Shown piece after piece: positions 1-8,798 of a stretch of DNA of 64,000 bases. Each line of letters begins with the position of its first letter. Within the stretch, counting starts at the first letter, position 1. The notes below the pieces were generated by a model. The model was not told the origin of the DNA. It did not search any database and was given only the letters and a program-made list of their open reading frames with translations. Source of the stretch: Methylomonas rapida (GTDB lineage Bacteria; Pseudomonadota; Gammaproteobacteria; Methylococcales; Methylomonadaceae); the NCBI RefSeq assembly GCF_024360925.2, contig NZ_CP113517.1, positions 1,984,001 through 2,048,000 of the forward strand, in the 5' to 3' direction. The translations under genes and the position numbers were made by a program.

Positions 1-90
1 CGGAGCCCAGATTGGTGGTCGAAACGGCCAGTGATTGAGGGATTCGCATCGTCAGCATGACAATATTTTCATAATTAACAGGAGAAAAAC

Positions 91-306
91 ATGGGTATCA
101 GTCTGCCGCATCTAATGGTGGTATTGGCTATCGTCATTTTACTTTTCGGCACCAAACGCTTGAAAAACCTGGGCTCCGATTTGGGTGGGGCTATCAATGG
201 CTTTCGCAAGGCGGTGAAAGATGCCGAGCAAACCGAGTTTTCGCTTGACCCGCGGACAGAGGCATTGGATGTTGCCTCACTCGATCGCAAACAATCCGAC
301 TGCTGA
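91..306 (+). CDS. tatA: Twin-arginine translocase subunit TatA
   Basis: Small (71 aa) pore-forming subunit of the Tat pathway, which moves folded proteins with twin-arginine signals across the inner membrane. The sequence shows one N-terminal transmembrane helix (about residues 4-18), then the family hinge FGTKR (19-23) and an amphipathic helix rich in Lys, Gly and Asp, and ends in a short acidic tail. This is the usual TatA/E layout, with length at the short end of the family. An AGGAG-type ribosome binding site precedes the ATG. tatB starts 8 bases after the stop, so the two are almost certainly one transcript. Recognition is by motif; TatA versus TatE cannot be separated here. Confidence 0.93.
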   Translation: MGISLPHLMVVLAIVILLFGTKRLKNLGSDLGGAINGFRKAVKDAEQTEFSLDPRTEALDVASLDRKQSDC

Positions 307-314
307 GGCCGGCT

Positions 315-653
315 ATGTTCGAGGTCGGATTCTCGGAATTATTGATGATAGGTACGGTGGCATTACTGGTCATCGGGCCGGAAAAATTACCGAAAATTGC
401 ACGTCTTACCGGTTTTTGGCTAGGCAAGGCCCGCAGCACGGTGGCCGGCATCAAGGCCGAGATTCGACAGGAGATTTATGCCGACGATCTGCGCCTGCAA
501 ACGTTAGCCGCCGAGTTGCGGCGAGGTGTCGCCGATAGCGCAACCGCCCTTGGCGATATCGAAGCGGCGATGGATGCCATTGGCCAAGAAAAGGGGGGGG
601 GCGATTTGGCGGAGGAGGTTTTCGAAACACAGATGGAACCAACCGGAAGATAG
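315..653 (+). CDS. tatB: Twin-arginine translocase subunit TatB
   Basis: TatB pairs with TatC as the receptor for twin-arginine signal peptides. The 112-residue product has the expected short N-terminal helix with an early Glu (E8), the conserved hinge Gly-Pro (G21-P22), the following EKLPK motif, and a long charged amphipathic and coiled region. A run of nine G (593-601) encodes three glycines near residue 94, and the protein ends soon after, so a slipped base in this tract would change the tail. tatC, the normal next gene, is not present downstream; about 850 bases of non-coding sequence follow. Confidence 0.9.
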   Translation: MFEVGFSELLMIGTVALLVIGPEKLPKIARLTGFWLGKARSTVAGIKAEIRQEIYADDLRLQTLAAELRRGVADSATALGDIEAAMDAIGQEKGGGDLAEEVFETQMEPTGR

Positions 654-750
654 GCGTGGGCTTGCATCCGGCTTTCGAGTGCCTCGTTCATGGTTAAAAA
701 TCGTTCAATGCTGCCATGTGGCTGACTTTGGTTTATGCGGTCATATGAGC

Positions 751-927
751 CTAAAAACGGCAGTAAGTCCACGAAAATCACGAAATACACGAAATAAATC
801 ATTGTGTTATGAAGCTTATCGATGATTCACCTGTCCGGTGCGGCTCTTAGGCGTGATAACGGTTTGAAACTTTTCGTGATTTTCGTGTGTTTCGTGGACC
901 CAATGATTTTTCTAGGATGATTGATAT
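751..927. repeat. Dispersed intergenic repeat A, copy 1, with long imperfect inverted repeat
   Basis: The core is an imperfect palindrome: GTCCACGAAAATCACGAAA begins at 767 and its near reverse complement ends at 899 (CGTGATTTTCGTG...GTGGAC). The flanks CCTAAAAACGGCAG before and AATGAT...GGATGA after are shared with the copy at 5981-6146, so the repeat unit is about 170 bases. Repeats of the type CACGAAAATCACGAAA are common between genes in many bacteria. No transposase lies inside. It may be a MITE- or REP-like element. Confidence 0.75.
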
Positions 928-1507
928 GACAACAGAGGAGGTAATTAGCGATGTGACAACGATTTAGCTCAAGGAGGATACGGTGGCCTCTGGTTGACCA
1001 TCGGTTTTTTGTCTCTGGGAGAGACAGGCAGGGTTGCCAGGATGATCGGACGGAGATGGGAGCGATCGAGAGGATTTTGGCATATGGGAACGGCCTTCCG
1101 ACAAGATGACACCACGACCAATCTTGTTGGGAGCGTCGTGCGGGTCCCATTGGGTGATCAGGGACGGCCCCGGTGAGTGGCTGGGGCCGTTTTTGATTTG
1201 CCGATTTCGTCAAACCTTTTCCGGCCAATTCCATTGGTACTGTGAATAGGAACTGCTCGACGGCTGTTTTGTCGCTATGGCAGCAACGCTGTTGCCCAGG
1301 TGTTGAACCCTCAACAGTTTGGCGGCAAGCCCTACGCCGATTTTCAAGTCATGTTGTCTAGCGAATCGCGATAACTGGTTGGCGGACTGGTGCGGACCTT
1401 CCCAAATTCGCAGGCCGATTCGATTGCTTTGATTGATGGCATGAAGTTCGCTAATAAATAAGCTCAACATATCTCTTTAAAGTTTTAATAAACAAATCGT
1501 CCTTCCA
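900..1507. other. Intergenic region, no convincing gene
   Basis: About 600 bases between repeat A copy 1 and the RND permease gene. It holds a 13-codon open frame from 926 with a second strong AAGGAGG site at 971, a small hairpin at 1011-1025 and a terminator at 1164-1195. A stretch around 1300-1460 stays open on the plus strand except for one stop and could be a decayed gene. I recognise no protein in it. A minus-strand 86-codon frame (1210-1470) looks like chance. Confidence 0.5.
1164..1195 (+). terminator. Rho-independent terminator in the tatB-RND intergenic region
   Basis: A perfect 8-bp stem (ACGGCCCC at 1164-1171 paired with GGGGCCGT at 1183-1190) with an 11-base loop is followed directly by TTTTT. 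The orientation ends plus-strand transcription. No protein gene ends just before it, so it closes either a long tatAB 3' untranslated region or an unrecognised small RNA. Confidence 0.75.
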
Positions 1508-4500
1508 ATGTGGATAGTCCAAATCGCCCTGCGTCGGCCTTATACCTTTGTAGTTGCAGCCTTGGTGATTCTGTTGTCGACTCCCTATGTGGTTCGGAAC
1601 ATGCCGACCGACATCTTTCCAGACATCGATATTCCGGTCGTGGCCATGCTTTGGGATTACAGAGGCATGACGCCTCAGGAAATCGCCTACAGGATTGCCG
1701 GTTCGGTCGAACGCAGCATGAATTTGATCGATGGCATAGAACACACCGAATCGGTTTCGATCGCCGGTTCGGCCATCATCAAGGTATTTTTTCATCCGGG
1801 CACCGACATCCGTACGGCATTGGCGCAGGTGATGGCCGGGGCCAACTCGGCCTATCGTTCGATACCGGCCGGCGTCAATCCGCCGCAGGTCATACAGTAT
1901 TCGGCGGCGGACTTGCCGCTGGCGCAATTGAGCATTTCCAGCAGTACAGTGCCCGAAACGGAAATCAATGATTTGGTCGAAAAAAACGTGCGCAGCATGA
2001 TGCAGTCCAAGCGCGGCGTGGCGGTAACCAGGCCCTATGGCGGGAAAAGTCGGCAGATCGCCATCGACATCGATCCGGCGGCACTGCTGGCGCGTGGCTT
2101 GACCGCGGCCGATTTGGTCAACGCGATGGGCGAACAGAATCTGATTCTACCGACGGGTAGCATCAAGATTGGTGATTCGGAATACGACGTGACGCTGAAT
2201 GGAGCGATCGCCAATATAGCCAGCATCGGCGATATTCCGGTCAAGACGATCAATGGCAATACCCTGTTGATCAAGGATGTCGCGACGGTTCGAGACGGTG
2301 CCGAAGTGGCTACCACCATTGCCCGGCAAAACGGCGAACGCGGAATTATCGAATCTATTTTCAAGGTGGGTCGGGTTTCTACCCTGGATGTCGTGGCGCA
2401 TGCCAGGCAATCGATCGCCGAATTATCAAAGCTGATGCCGGAAGGCATCAATATGCGCCTGATGTTCGACCAATCGTTGTTCGTCAAGGCCGCCATCGGC
2501 AACGTGTTGCACGAGGCCTTGATCGCCGCGGCGTTGACCGCGGCCATGTTGTTGCTGTTTTTGGGCAATTGGCGTACCACTTGCATCATCGCGGTATCGA
2601 TTCCCTTGTCCATTCTGGTTTCGCTGATTGCCTTGTTTCTGTTGGGGGAAACCATCAATTTGATGACCATGGGTGGTTTGGCGCTGGCGGTCGGCATTTT
2701 GGTGGATGACGCCACGGTGGAAATCGAGAACGTCGAGCGGCAGATGTTGCTGGGTAAAAATCCGCAGCAGGCGATACTGGATGGGGCGGCCGAAATCGCG
2801 ATGCCCGCGCTGGTATCGACCTTATGTATTTGCATCGTGTTCATGCCGATGTTCTTTCTAACCGGGGTTTCCCGTAGTCTGTTCGTGCCAATGGCGGAAG
2901 CGGTCATATTCGCGATGCTGGCATCGTACATATTGTCCAGAACCTTGGTGCCGACCTTGGTGATGTTCGTGATGCGCGAGCATCGTCGGCCACCTCGGCT
3001 GGAACAGGCGGCGCAAGTTAATGTGTTTCAACGCATCCATCAGCGCTTTGAAACCGGTTTCGAGCGGTTTCGCGGGCATTATTTGGTTGTGATCAGTCAT
3101 CTGCTGAAACAAAGACTGGCTTACGGCGCGGTCATGCTGGCTTTCTGCCTGGCCTCTTTGGCGTTGCTGCCGTTACTGGGGCAGGATTTGTTTCCTCCGG
3201 TCGATACCGGCCAGCTGCGTTTGCACGTGCGGGCCGCGTCCGGAAGCCGTTTGGAAGAAATGCCCAAGCTGATCGATGAAGTTGAAGACGCGATCCGGGC
3301 GGAAATCCCGGCCAGCGAATTGCAGGATATTCTGGATATCATCGGTGGGCCTTATAGCACGCGCAATACCTTGTTCGGCAACAGCGGCACGGTGGAAACG
3401 GCGGATACGGAAATCATGATCGCGCTGCGGCCCGAGCATCAAACGCCAAGCGCGGAATACGTCAAGCGCTTGCGCGCCGGACTGCCGGAGCGTTTTCCCG
3501 GCATCGAATTTTTCTTCCATCCGGCCGATCAAGTCAGTCAAACCTTGAACTTCGGCGTTCCCGCGCCGATCGACATTCAGTTCATGGGGGGCAAGCCGGA
3601 AGCTGTTTTGCCGCTGGTGGTGGAACTCAACAACCGTTTGCGGCAGATTCCCGGCATCGTCGATGCCCACGTCTATCAACGTCCACACAAGCCGTCCCTG
3701 CATCTGGAAATGAACCGTACCCAATTGCAACAGCTGGGCCTGACCGCGCGCAACGTTGCCCAGAGCCTGTTATTGACCTTGAGCGGCAGCATGCAGACCA
3801 CGCCCACTTATTGGCTAAACCCCGACAATGGCTTTACCGTGAACATTGGGGTGATGGGCAATCCGCTGAGTCTGGATAATCTGGATATATTGATGCGCAC
3901 GCCGGTAGCGGGCCAGGATAACGGCAAACCGCAATTGCTCGGCAACCTGGTGACGGTAAAACGTAGCGTGCAGCCGGCGGCGGTGACGCATTACAACACC
4001 GATAATGTATTCAACGTGTACGCCAGCGTGGAAGACAGAGATCTTGGAGCCGTCGCCGGACAAATTGCAAAATTGGTCGAGGAATACCGTGAACGCTTGC
4101 CGCGGGGGGCGCAAATTGCGGTGCGTGGACAGATTCAAACCCTGGAGTCGTCGTTCACCGGGCTTGCAACCGGATTGGCGGTGGCCATCGTGTTGTTATA
4201 TCTGCTGCTCGTGGTCAATTTTCAATCCTGGCTGGATCCCGCCATCATTGTCAGCGGCCTGCCGGCCGCGCTGGCCGGCGTTGCCTGGTTGTTGTTCCTG
4301 ACCGGTACCACCCTCAGCATTCCGGCCTTGACCGGTAGCATCATGGTGATGGGCGTATCCACCGCCAACAGCATTTTGGTGGTTTCGTTCGCGCGCACGC
4401 GGCTGGCGGCCGGCGTGCCACCCGTTACGGCGGCATTGGAAGCGGCCGCCACACGCTTGCGGCCGGTATTGATGACCGCGTTCGCGATGATAGCCGGCAC

Positions 4501-4696
4501 GTTGCCGATGGCGTTGGGCTGGGGCGAAGGCGGCGAGCAAAATGCACCGCTCGGCCGTGCCGTGATCGGCGGTTTATCGTTCGCGACAGTCTCGACGCTG
4601 TTGTTCGTGCCCCTGGTGTTCGCAGCCGTTCACCATAGGCTGAAATTGCGCCGTCGCCTTTCTTTTTCCAGTTTGATTCAACCCGCGCAACCATGA
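1508..4696 (+). CDS. RND efflux transporter permease (HAE1/AcrB-like)
   Basis: Inner-membrane proton-driven pump of a tripartite efflux system. At 1062 aa it has the family length, with an N-terminal helix after RRPYTF, a large periplasmic loop, helices from about 335, a second periplasmic loop and a C-terminal helix bundle. The TM4 proton-relay motif is intact (GILVDDATVEIENVER; D400-D401). In TM10 the motif reads GVSTANSILVV, so the AcrB lysine (K940) position is Ala; I believe this is shared with the whole RRPYTF subfamily. The gene order permease-adaptor-outer membrane factor differs from acrAB. The adaptor gene overlaps by 4 bases (ATGA). Substrate unknown; drugs, solvents or metabolites are possible. 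Confidence 0.93.
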   Translation: MWIVQIALRRPYTFVVAALVILLSTPYVVRNMPTDIFPDIDIPVVAMLWDYRGMTPQEIAYRIAGSVERSMNLIDGIEHTESVSIAGSAIIKVFFHPGTDIRTALAQVMAGANSAYRSIPAGVNPPQVIQYSAADLPLAQLSISSSTVPETEINDLVEKNVRSMMQSKRGVAVTRPYGGKSRQIAIDIDPAALLARGLTAADLVNAMGEQNLILPTGSIKIGDSEYDVTLNGAIANIASIGDIPVKTINGNTLLIKDVATVRDGAEVATTIARQNGERGIIESIFKVGRVSTLDVVAHARQSIAELSKLMPEGINMRLMFDQSLFVKAAIGNVLHEALIAAALTAAMLLLFLGNWRTTCIIAVSIPLSILVSLIALFLLGETINLMTMGGLALAVGILVDDATVEIENVERQMLLGKNPQQAILDGAAEIAMPALVSTLCICIVFMPMFFLTGVSRSLFVPMAEAVIFAMLASYILSRTLVPTLVMFVMREHRRPPRLEQAAQVNVFQRIHQRFETGFERFRGHYLVVISHLLKQRLAYGAVMLAFCLASLALLPLLGQDLFPPVDTGQLRLHVRAASGSRLEEMPKLIDEVEDAIRAEIPASELQDILDIIGGPYSTRNTLFGNSGTVETADTEIMIALRPEHQTPSAEYVKRLRAGLPERFPGIEFFFHPADQVSQTLNFGVPAPIDIQFMGGKPEAVLPLVVELNNRLRQIPGIVDAHVYQRPHKPSLHLEMNRTQLQQLGLTARNVAQSLLLTLSGSMQTTPTYWLNPDNGFTVNIGVMGNPLSLDNLDILMRTPVAGQDNGKPQLLGNLVTVKRSVQPAAVTHYNTDNVFNVYASVEDRDLGAVAGQIAKLVEEYRERLPRGAQIAVRGQIQTLESSFTGLATGLAVAIVLLYLLLVVNFQSWLDPAIIVSGLPAALAGVAWLLFLTGTTLSIPALTGSIMVMGVSTANSILVVSFARTRLAAGVPPVTAALEAAATRLRPVLMTAFAMIAGTLPMALGWGEGGEQNAPLGRAVIGGLSFATVSTLLFVPLVFAAVHHRLKLRRRLSFSSLIQPAQP

Positions 4697-5901
4697 CTCA
4701 GCAACATCCTCCTTTCGATCTGTCACTCGTCGACGGTACTCGTAATACCCTCAAGTTGAGCCGGTATGTGCTTTCGGTATTGTTGCTGGCCTTGCTCATA
4801 GCGGCTGGCTGGCGCGTTTACCAGATGTCACGGGCTGATCGCGCCGTTGCGCAACGTACCTCGGCCGCACTGACTCGCAGCGTTATCACGGTTCAGGCCA
4901 GACCCGGCCTGGTATCGCACAGGTTGGTATTGCCGGCGACACTGCGCGGAAATTTGGAAACGCCTCTTTATGCCAGAACCAACGGTTATCTGAAAGTCTG
5001 GCATAAGACCATTGGCGACCGGGTGACAAAAGGCGAGGTTTTGGCCGAGATTGACGTGCCTGAACTGGAATACGAATTGGCGCAGGCGCGCGCCGAGCGC
5101 GAACGTGCCGAAGCGCGGCTGCGTCTGGCTCGCTCGACCCTTGATCGCTGGTTATCGTTGCGGGACAGCGAAAGCCTGGTGGAACAGGAGGTAGAAGAAA
5201 AACGCGGCGAATTTCAGCAGGCCGAGGCCGATCTGGCCGCTGCCAGCGCCAATGTCAAACGGTTGGAACAAATCCAGCGTTACCGCTTAGTCACGGCGCC
5301 GTTCACCGGAGTCATCAGTCGCCGCACCGTCGACGTGGGGCAGTTGATCGGCAATGGCAATCAGGAGTTGTTCGCCATCACGCAAACCGATCCGTTGCGT
5401 CTTACCATTTGGGTGCCGCAAATACATGCCGATCGAGTCAAGCCGGGACAATCGGTGGCCGTGCATCTGGCCGGCAGCCGTGACACCACGGCGTTGGCGC
5501 GGGTCGAGCACCTGGCGGGGGCGCTGGATGCCGCCACCCGTAGCCTGCAAGTCGAGTTGACGCTAGACAATCGTAATGGGCAATGGTTACCGGGGGCCTA
5601 CGTCGAAGCGAACATTGAGCTTGCCACAAATGCTCAGCCTTTACCGGTCGTGCCGGCTAATACCCTGGTCATTGACCAGCAAGGCGTCCAGGTCGTCGTT
5701 GTAAATGAACAGCAGCAGATTCGTTTTCAACCGGTCGTGCTGGGGCGTGATTTCGGCAGGGAAGTCGAGATCGTCGAAGGCATTTCGCTGGACGACAAAC
5801 TGGTTGCCAATCCTTCCGACTTATTGGTGGAAGGCGAGGTCGTCAAAGCCGTGATCGCGCAGGCAGACCAGAACAAACGCGCCCAAGCCGGACGCGACTG
5901 A
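4693..5901 (+). CDS. RND efflux periplasmic adaptor (membrane fusion protein)
   Basis: The 402-aa periplasmic adaptor links the RND pump to the outer-membrane channel. Its start overlaps the permease stop by 4 bases, so translation is probably coupled. Visible parts: a cytoplasmic N-terminus, one membrane anchor at about 24-43 (no lipobox), the first lipoyl half with NGYLKVWHKTIGDRV, an alpha-hairpin coiled coil rich in Arg, Glu and Ala (about 120-195), the second lipoyl half (TAPFTGVISRR) and beta-barrel and membrane-proximal domains to about 380. A copy of repeat A separates it from the outer membrane factor gene, which may form its own transcription unit. Confidence 0.92.
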   Translation: MTQQHPPFDLSLVDGTRNTLKLSRYVLSVLLLALLIAAGWRVYQMSRADRAVAQRTSAALTRSVITVQARPGLVSHRLVLPATLRGNLETPLYARTNGYLKVWHKTIGDRVTKGEVLAEIDVPELEYELAQARAERERAEARLRLARSTLDRWLSLRDSESLVEQEVEEKRGEFQQAEADLAAASANVKRLEQIQRYRLVTAPFTGVISRRTVDVGQLIGNGNQELFAITQTDPLRLTIWVPQIHADRVKPGQSVAVHLAGSRDTTALARVEHLAGALDAATRSLQVELTLDNRNGQWLPGAYVEANIELATNAQPLPVVPANTLVIDQQGVQVVVVNEQQQIRFQPVVLGRDFGREVEIVEGISLDDKLVANPSDLLVEGEVVKAVIAQADQNKRAQAGRD

Positions 5902-5980
5902 GCCTGTTGCGCCGCGAGGCCTGATCGCCGGCTAATGGCCGTCGTCGTTATCAATCTTAAATTATCGCTTTATCCATGAA

Positions 5981-6146
5981 CCTTAAAACCGCAGACAGTC
6001 CACGAAAAGCTCGAAAGATACGAAATAAAACAGATGGTTACGACACGTGATTTAGTCACTCACAAGGTGTCGGATTTTTGAGCAACAACTTTCTGATACT
6101 GTTCGTGATTTTCGTGGAGCAAATGATGTTTATGGGATGAATGTAT
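5981..6146. repeat. Dispersed intergenic repeat A, copy 2
   Basis: Second copy of the element seen at 751-927. The left flank is CCTTAAAACCGCAG, the left arm begins GTCCACGAAAAG at 5998, the right arm CGTGATTTTCGTGG ends near 6118, and the right flank AAATGAT...GGGATGA runs to 6146. The right end reaches the start codon of the outer-membrane lipoprotein gene, so the repeat supplies its whole leader and possibly its ribosome binding site. The central 70 bases differ from copy 1. Confidence 0.72.
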
Positions 6147-7623
6147 GCATATTCGTTTGAATCGTTTTAGGTTGCTGATAAGTACCGTAGCCTTGCAAGC
6201 CGGTTGCACGCTTGGCCCCGATTATGTCAGGCCAGAAATGCCGGTGCCGGCCGAATTTAAGGAGGCCGAGGGATGGAAACAAGCTCAACCCAGCGATGAC
6301 AGGATACACGGGGAATGGTGGCGTCTATTCGGTGATTCGCGGCTCGATACGCTGGAAGCACAGGTGGCCGGCGCCAACCAGTCCGTACTGCAAGCCGAAG
6401 CGCAATACCGGCAGGCCCAGTATTGGGTGCAATCTTCCCAGTCATCGTTGCTGCCGGTCGCTAAATTAACCGCCAGCTTTAACCGTTTTGAGGCCGCTAC
6501 CGGCCAAAATGTGGCGGTGGCCGGCGTCCGCAACCTGTTCAACCAGGCAGTCAATATCGCCTGGGAGCCCGATTTGTGGGGCAGGGTAAGCCGCGAAATA
6601 GAAAGCAATATTGATATTGCTCAAGCCAGCGCAGCCAATCTGCAGGCCTTGCGCTTGTCGATTCAGGCCACACTAGCGGACAATTATTTCCAGCTCAAAT
6701 CCTTGGACGAGCAAAAAAAGATACTGAATGAAACGGTGGAATCTTTTGCCAAGACATTGAAAATCAATCAAGACCGCTACCAGGCCGGCATGCTCGGCAA
6801 AAACGACGTTGCCCAGGCCCAAGCACAATTAGATTCGGCGCGGGCGCAAGCCGTGGCCGTGGATTTACACCGCGCCAAATTGGAACATGCTATCGCGGTA
6901 TTGCTCGGTAAAAACCCTTCCGAACTCAGCTTGGCTACGATGAGTTTGGATAACGAACCGCCTCCCGTTCCCAGCGTATTACCGTCCGAACTCCTTGAGC
7001 GGCGACCCGATATCGCCGCGGCCGAGCGCAACGTTGCTGCCGCGAACGCCAAAATCGGCGTGGCCAAGGCGGCTTATTTTCCGACCATCAATTTGTCGGC
7101 AACCAATGGGTTTCAATCAACTAATGCCGATACCTTGTTCACTGCCGCCAGACGCTATTGGTCTTTGGGGCCTGCCGCGGCGGCGTTGACAATATTCGAC
7201 GGGGGTAGGCTGAACGCTCAATATAAACAAGCGATAGCCGATTACGACGCCAGCGTCGCGGCTTATCGTCAAACCGTGCTGAACGGCTTTCAGGAGGTCG
7301 AAGACAGTCTGGCGGCAACCCGCGTGCTGGCGGAGCAGCAGCAAGTGTTGGAACAGGCCGCCGCGGCAGCCGAACAAGCCTTACTGTTGACCCAGGATAG
7401 GTATCGTGCCGGAACGATTAGCTATTTGAACGTGCTGGCTTCGCAAACAGTGGCGCTGAATAATCGCCTGGCTGCCGTGCAGTTGCGCGGTCAGCGTTTT
7501 AGTAACGCAGTGCAGCTGGTTAAGGCACTCGGCGGCGGTTGGCAGGAGGGACAACTTCCGACAGAAGACCAGGTCGATGGAGACCGAAAATGGACGGAAT
7601 ATCTAATTTTTCCGGTCGAATGA
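6145..7623 (+). CDS. Outer-membrane efflux lipoprotein (NodT/OprM family)
   Basis: TolC-fold outer-membrane channel that completes the RND system. The 492-aa product starts with a lipoprotein signal and lipobox LQAGC (acylated Cys21), then the OprM-type start TLGPDYVRP. Long heptad helices follow (QAEAQYRQAQYW; LNEFQEVEDSL-like repeats near 380), giving the two internally repeated OEP domains. Family conserved LLERRPDIAAAERNVAAANA is seen near 285. The start is the ATG at 6145; its leader lies in repeat A. An alternative frame start at 6141 gives no protein. Confidence 0.92.
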   Translation: MHIRLNRFRLLISTVALQAGCTLGPDYVRPEMPVPAEFKEAEGWKQAQPSDDRIHGEWWRLFGDSRLDTLEAQVAGANQSVLQAEAQYRQAQYWVQSSQSSLLPVAKLTASFNRFEAATGQNVAVAGVRNLFNQAVNIAWEPDLWGRVSREIESNIDIAQASAANLQALRLSIQATLADNYFQLKSLDEQKKILNETVESFAKTLKINQDRYQAGMLGKNDVAQAQAQLDSARAQAVAVDLHRAKLEHAIAVLLGKNPSELSLATMSLDNEPPPVPSVLPSELLERRPDIAAAERNVAAANAKIGVAKAAYFPTINLSATNGFQSTNADTLFTAARRYWSLGPAAAALTIFDGGRLNAQYKQAIADYDASVAAYRQTVLNGFQEVEDSLAATRVLAEQQQVLEQAAAAAEQALLLTQDRYRAGTISYLNVLASQTVALNNRLAAVQLRGQRFSNAVQLVKALGGGWQEGQLPTEDQVDGDRKWTEYLIFPVE

Positions 7624-7857
7624 ATTTTCGGACCGGAGTATGACGTGAATATGCTCAGGTAGATTCGTCGGTGGTTTCGCTGTCGGAATCGCTTGCTGGG
7701 CAAGCCGATTATCTTTACGGCAAAACTAACGGTCGGGTGATTGTGCAAGACAGGCCGATAGCGTTTCCAGTATATCCACGCGCAGGTCGGTCAAGTGGCG
7801 TGGATGCTGGTCAAGAGGCTTTTGGGCCATTAATTTTCTGACTGTTATAACGCGTTT

Positions 7858-8769
7858 TTACGCTGCGATTTCGGGATTCGACCGGTTGCTTTGAGCCAGC
7901 AGTTCACCGATGAAATATTGCAGATAGGAGGGCAGGTACATGTGCTTCAAATAGGCGATTTTGGTGCGCGAGCGTGCAATCAAATGCGACAAATCCAAGG
8001 CGATCAAATCAGCGTCATTTTGGGGCTCGTAGCAGGTACTGGAAATGATGCCTACCCCCAAACCCAGGCGCACGTAAGTTTTGATGACTTCGGAATCGGC
8101 CGCCGCCAGCGTAACATCCAGTTCCAGTCCTGCGGCTTTAAAGGCTTTTTCGATATTGGAGTAACCGGTGTAGCCGGGGGAATAGGTCAGCAGCGGAAAA
8201 GAAGCGAGCCGTTTTAAAGCGATATCGCCGAGGGTAAGAGGATGGTTCTTGGGGACGATGGCGACATGATGCCAATCGTAACAAGGGGTAATGACCAGCC
8301 GTTCGTCCGCATCCAATTTTTCGGTGCAAATTGCGATGTCGGCTTTGTGGTGATGCAACAGGTCGATGATCTCGCCCGGCGACGATTGCACCATGTAGAT
8401 TTTGATCTGCGGGTATTGCATGCGAAACTTCCTGATGGGTTCCGGCAGCAAATATTTAGCCTGCGTATGGGTGGTGGCAATATGCAATGCGCCGGTGCGG
8501 TTATCTCGATAATCGTTGGCTATCGTTTGCAGATTCCTGCGCGCCAGGTCGATTTGCTCGACTTCTTCCATGACGCGCAGACCGAGCGGGGTAAAGCCGT
8601 GAATTTTTTTGCCGGTCCTCAGCAGAATTGGCGCGCCTAATTCTTCCTCCAATAACTGAACTTGCCGGCTGGCAGCCGATTGCACGATATTCAATTTTTC
8701 GCCAGCCTTGGAAAGATTGAAATGGGTTTCTTCCAGGTACCTAAGCAATTCGAGTTGATTGAAATTCAT
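7858..8769 (-). CDS. cysB: CysB-type LysR family transcriptional regulator
   Basis: A 303-aa LysR regulator with an N-terminal winged helix-turn-helix (about 1-60, LNIVQSAASRQVQLLEEELG) and a periplasmic-binding-like effector domain. It resembles CysB/Cbl, the activators of sulfate assimilation that sense O- or N-acetylserine and sulfate. Context agrees: it starts 29 bases after cysA ends, on the same strand, as the last gene of the sulfate uptake operon. That is an unusual place for cysB and would give feedback on its own activator. The exact paralogue (CysB or Cbl) is uncertain. Confidence 0.82.
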   Translation of the reverse strand: MNFNQLELLRYLEETHFNLSKAGEKLNIVQSAASRQVQLLEEELGAPILLRTGKKIHGFTPLGLRVMEEVEQIDLARRNLQTIANDYRDNRTGALHIATTHTQAKYLLPEPIRKFRMQYPQIKIYMVQSSPGEIIDLLHHHKADIAICTEKLDADERLVITPCYDWHHVAIVPKNHPLTLGDIALKRLASFPLLTYSPGYTGYSNIEKAFKAAGLELDVTLAAADSEVIKTYVRLGLGVGIISSTCYEPQNDADLIALDLSHLIARSRTKIAYLKHMYLPSYLQYFIGELLAQSNRSNPEIAA

Positions 8770-8798
8770 GCGGATGCATTCCTGTACTTATACATTTT

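Noticed and set aside
1210..1470. An 86-codon minus-strand frame before the RND permease gene
   Set aside because: No ribosome binding site and no family resemblance; base composition does not favour coding.
7636..7848. A plus-strand frame open for about 60 codons after the outer-membrane lipoprotein gene
   Set aside because: No start codon or ribosome binding site and no recognised family; perhaps decayed sequence.
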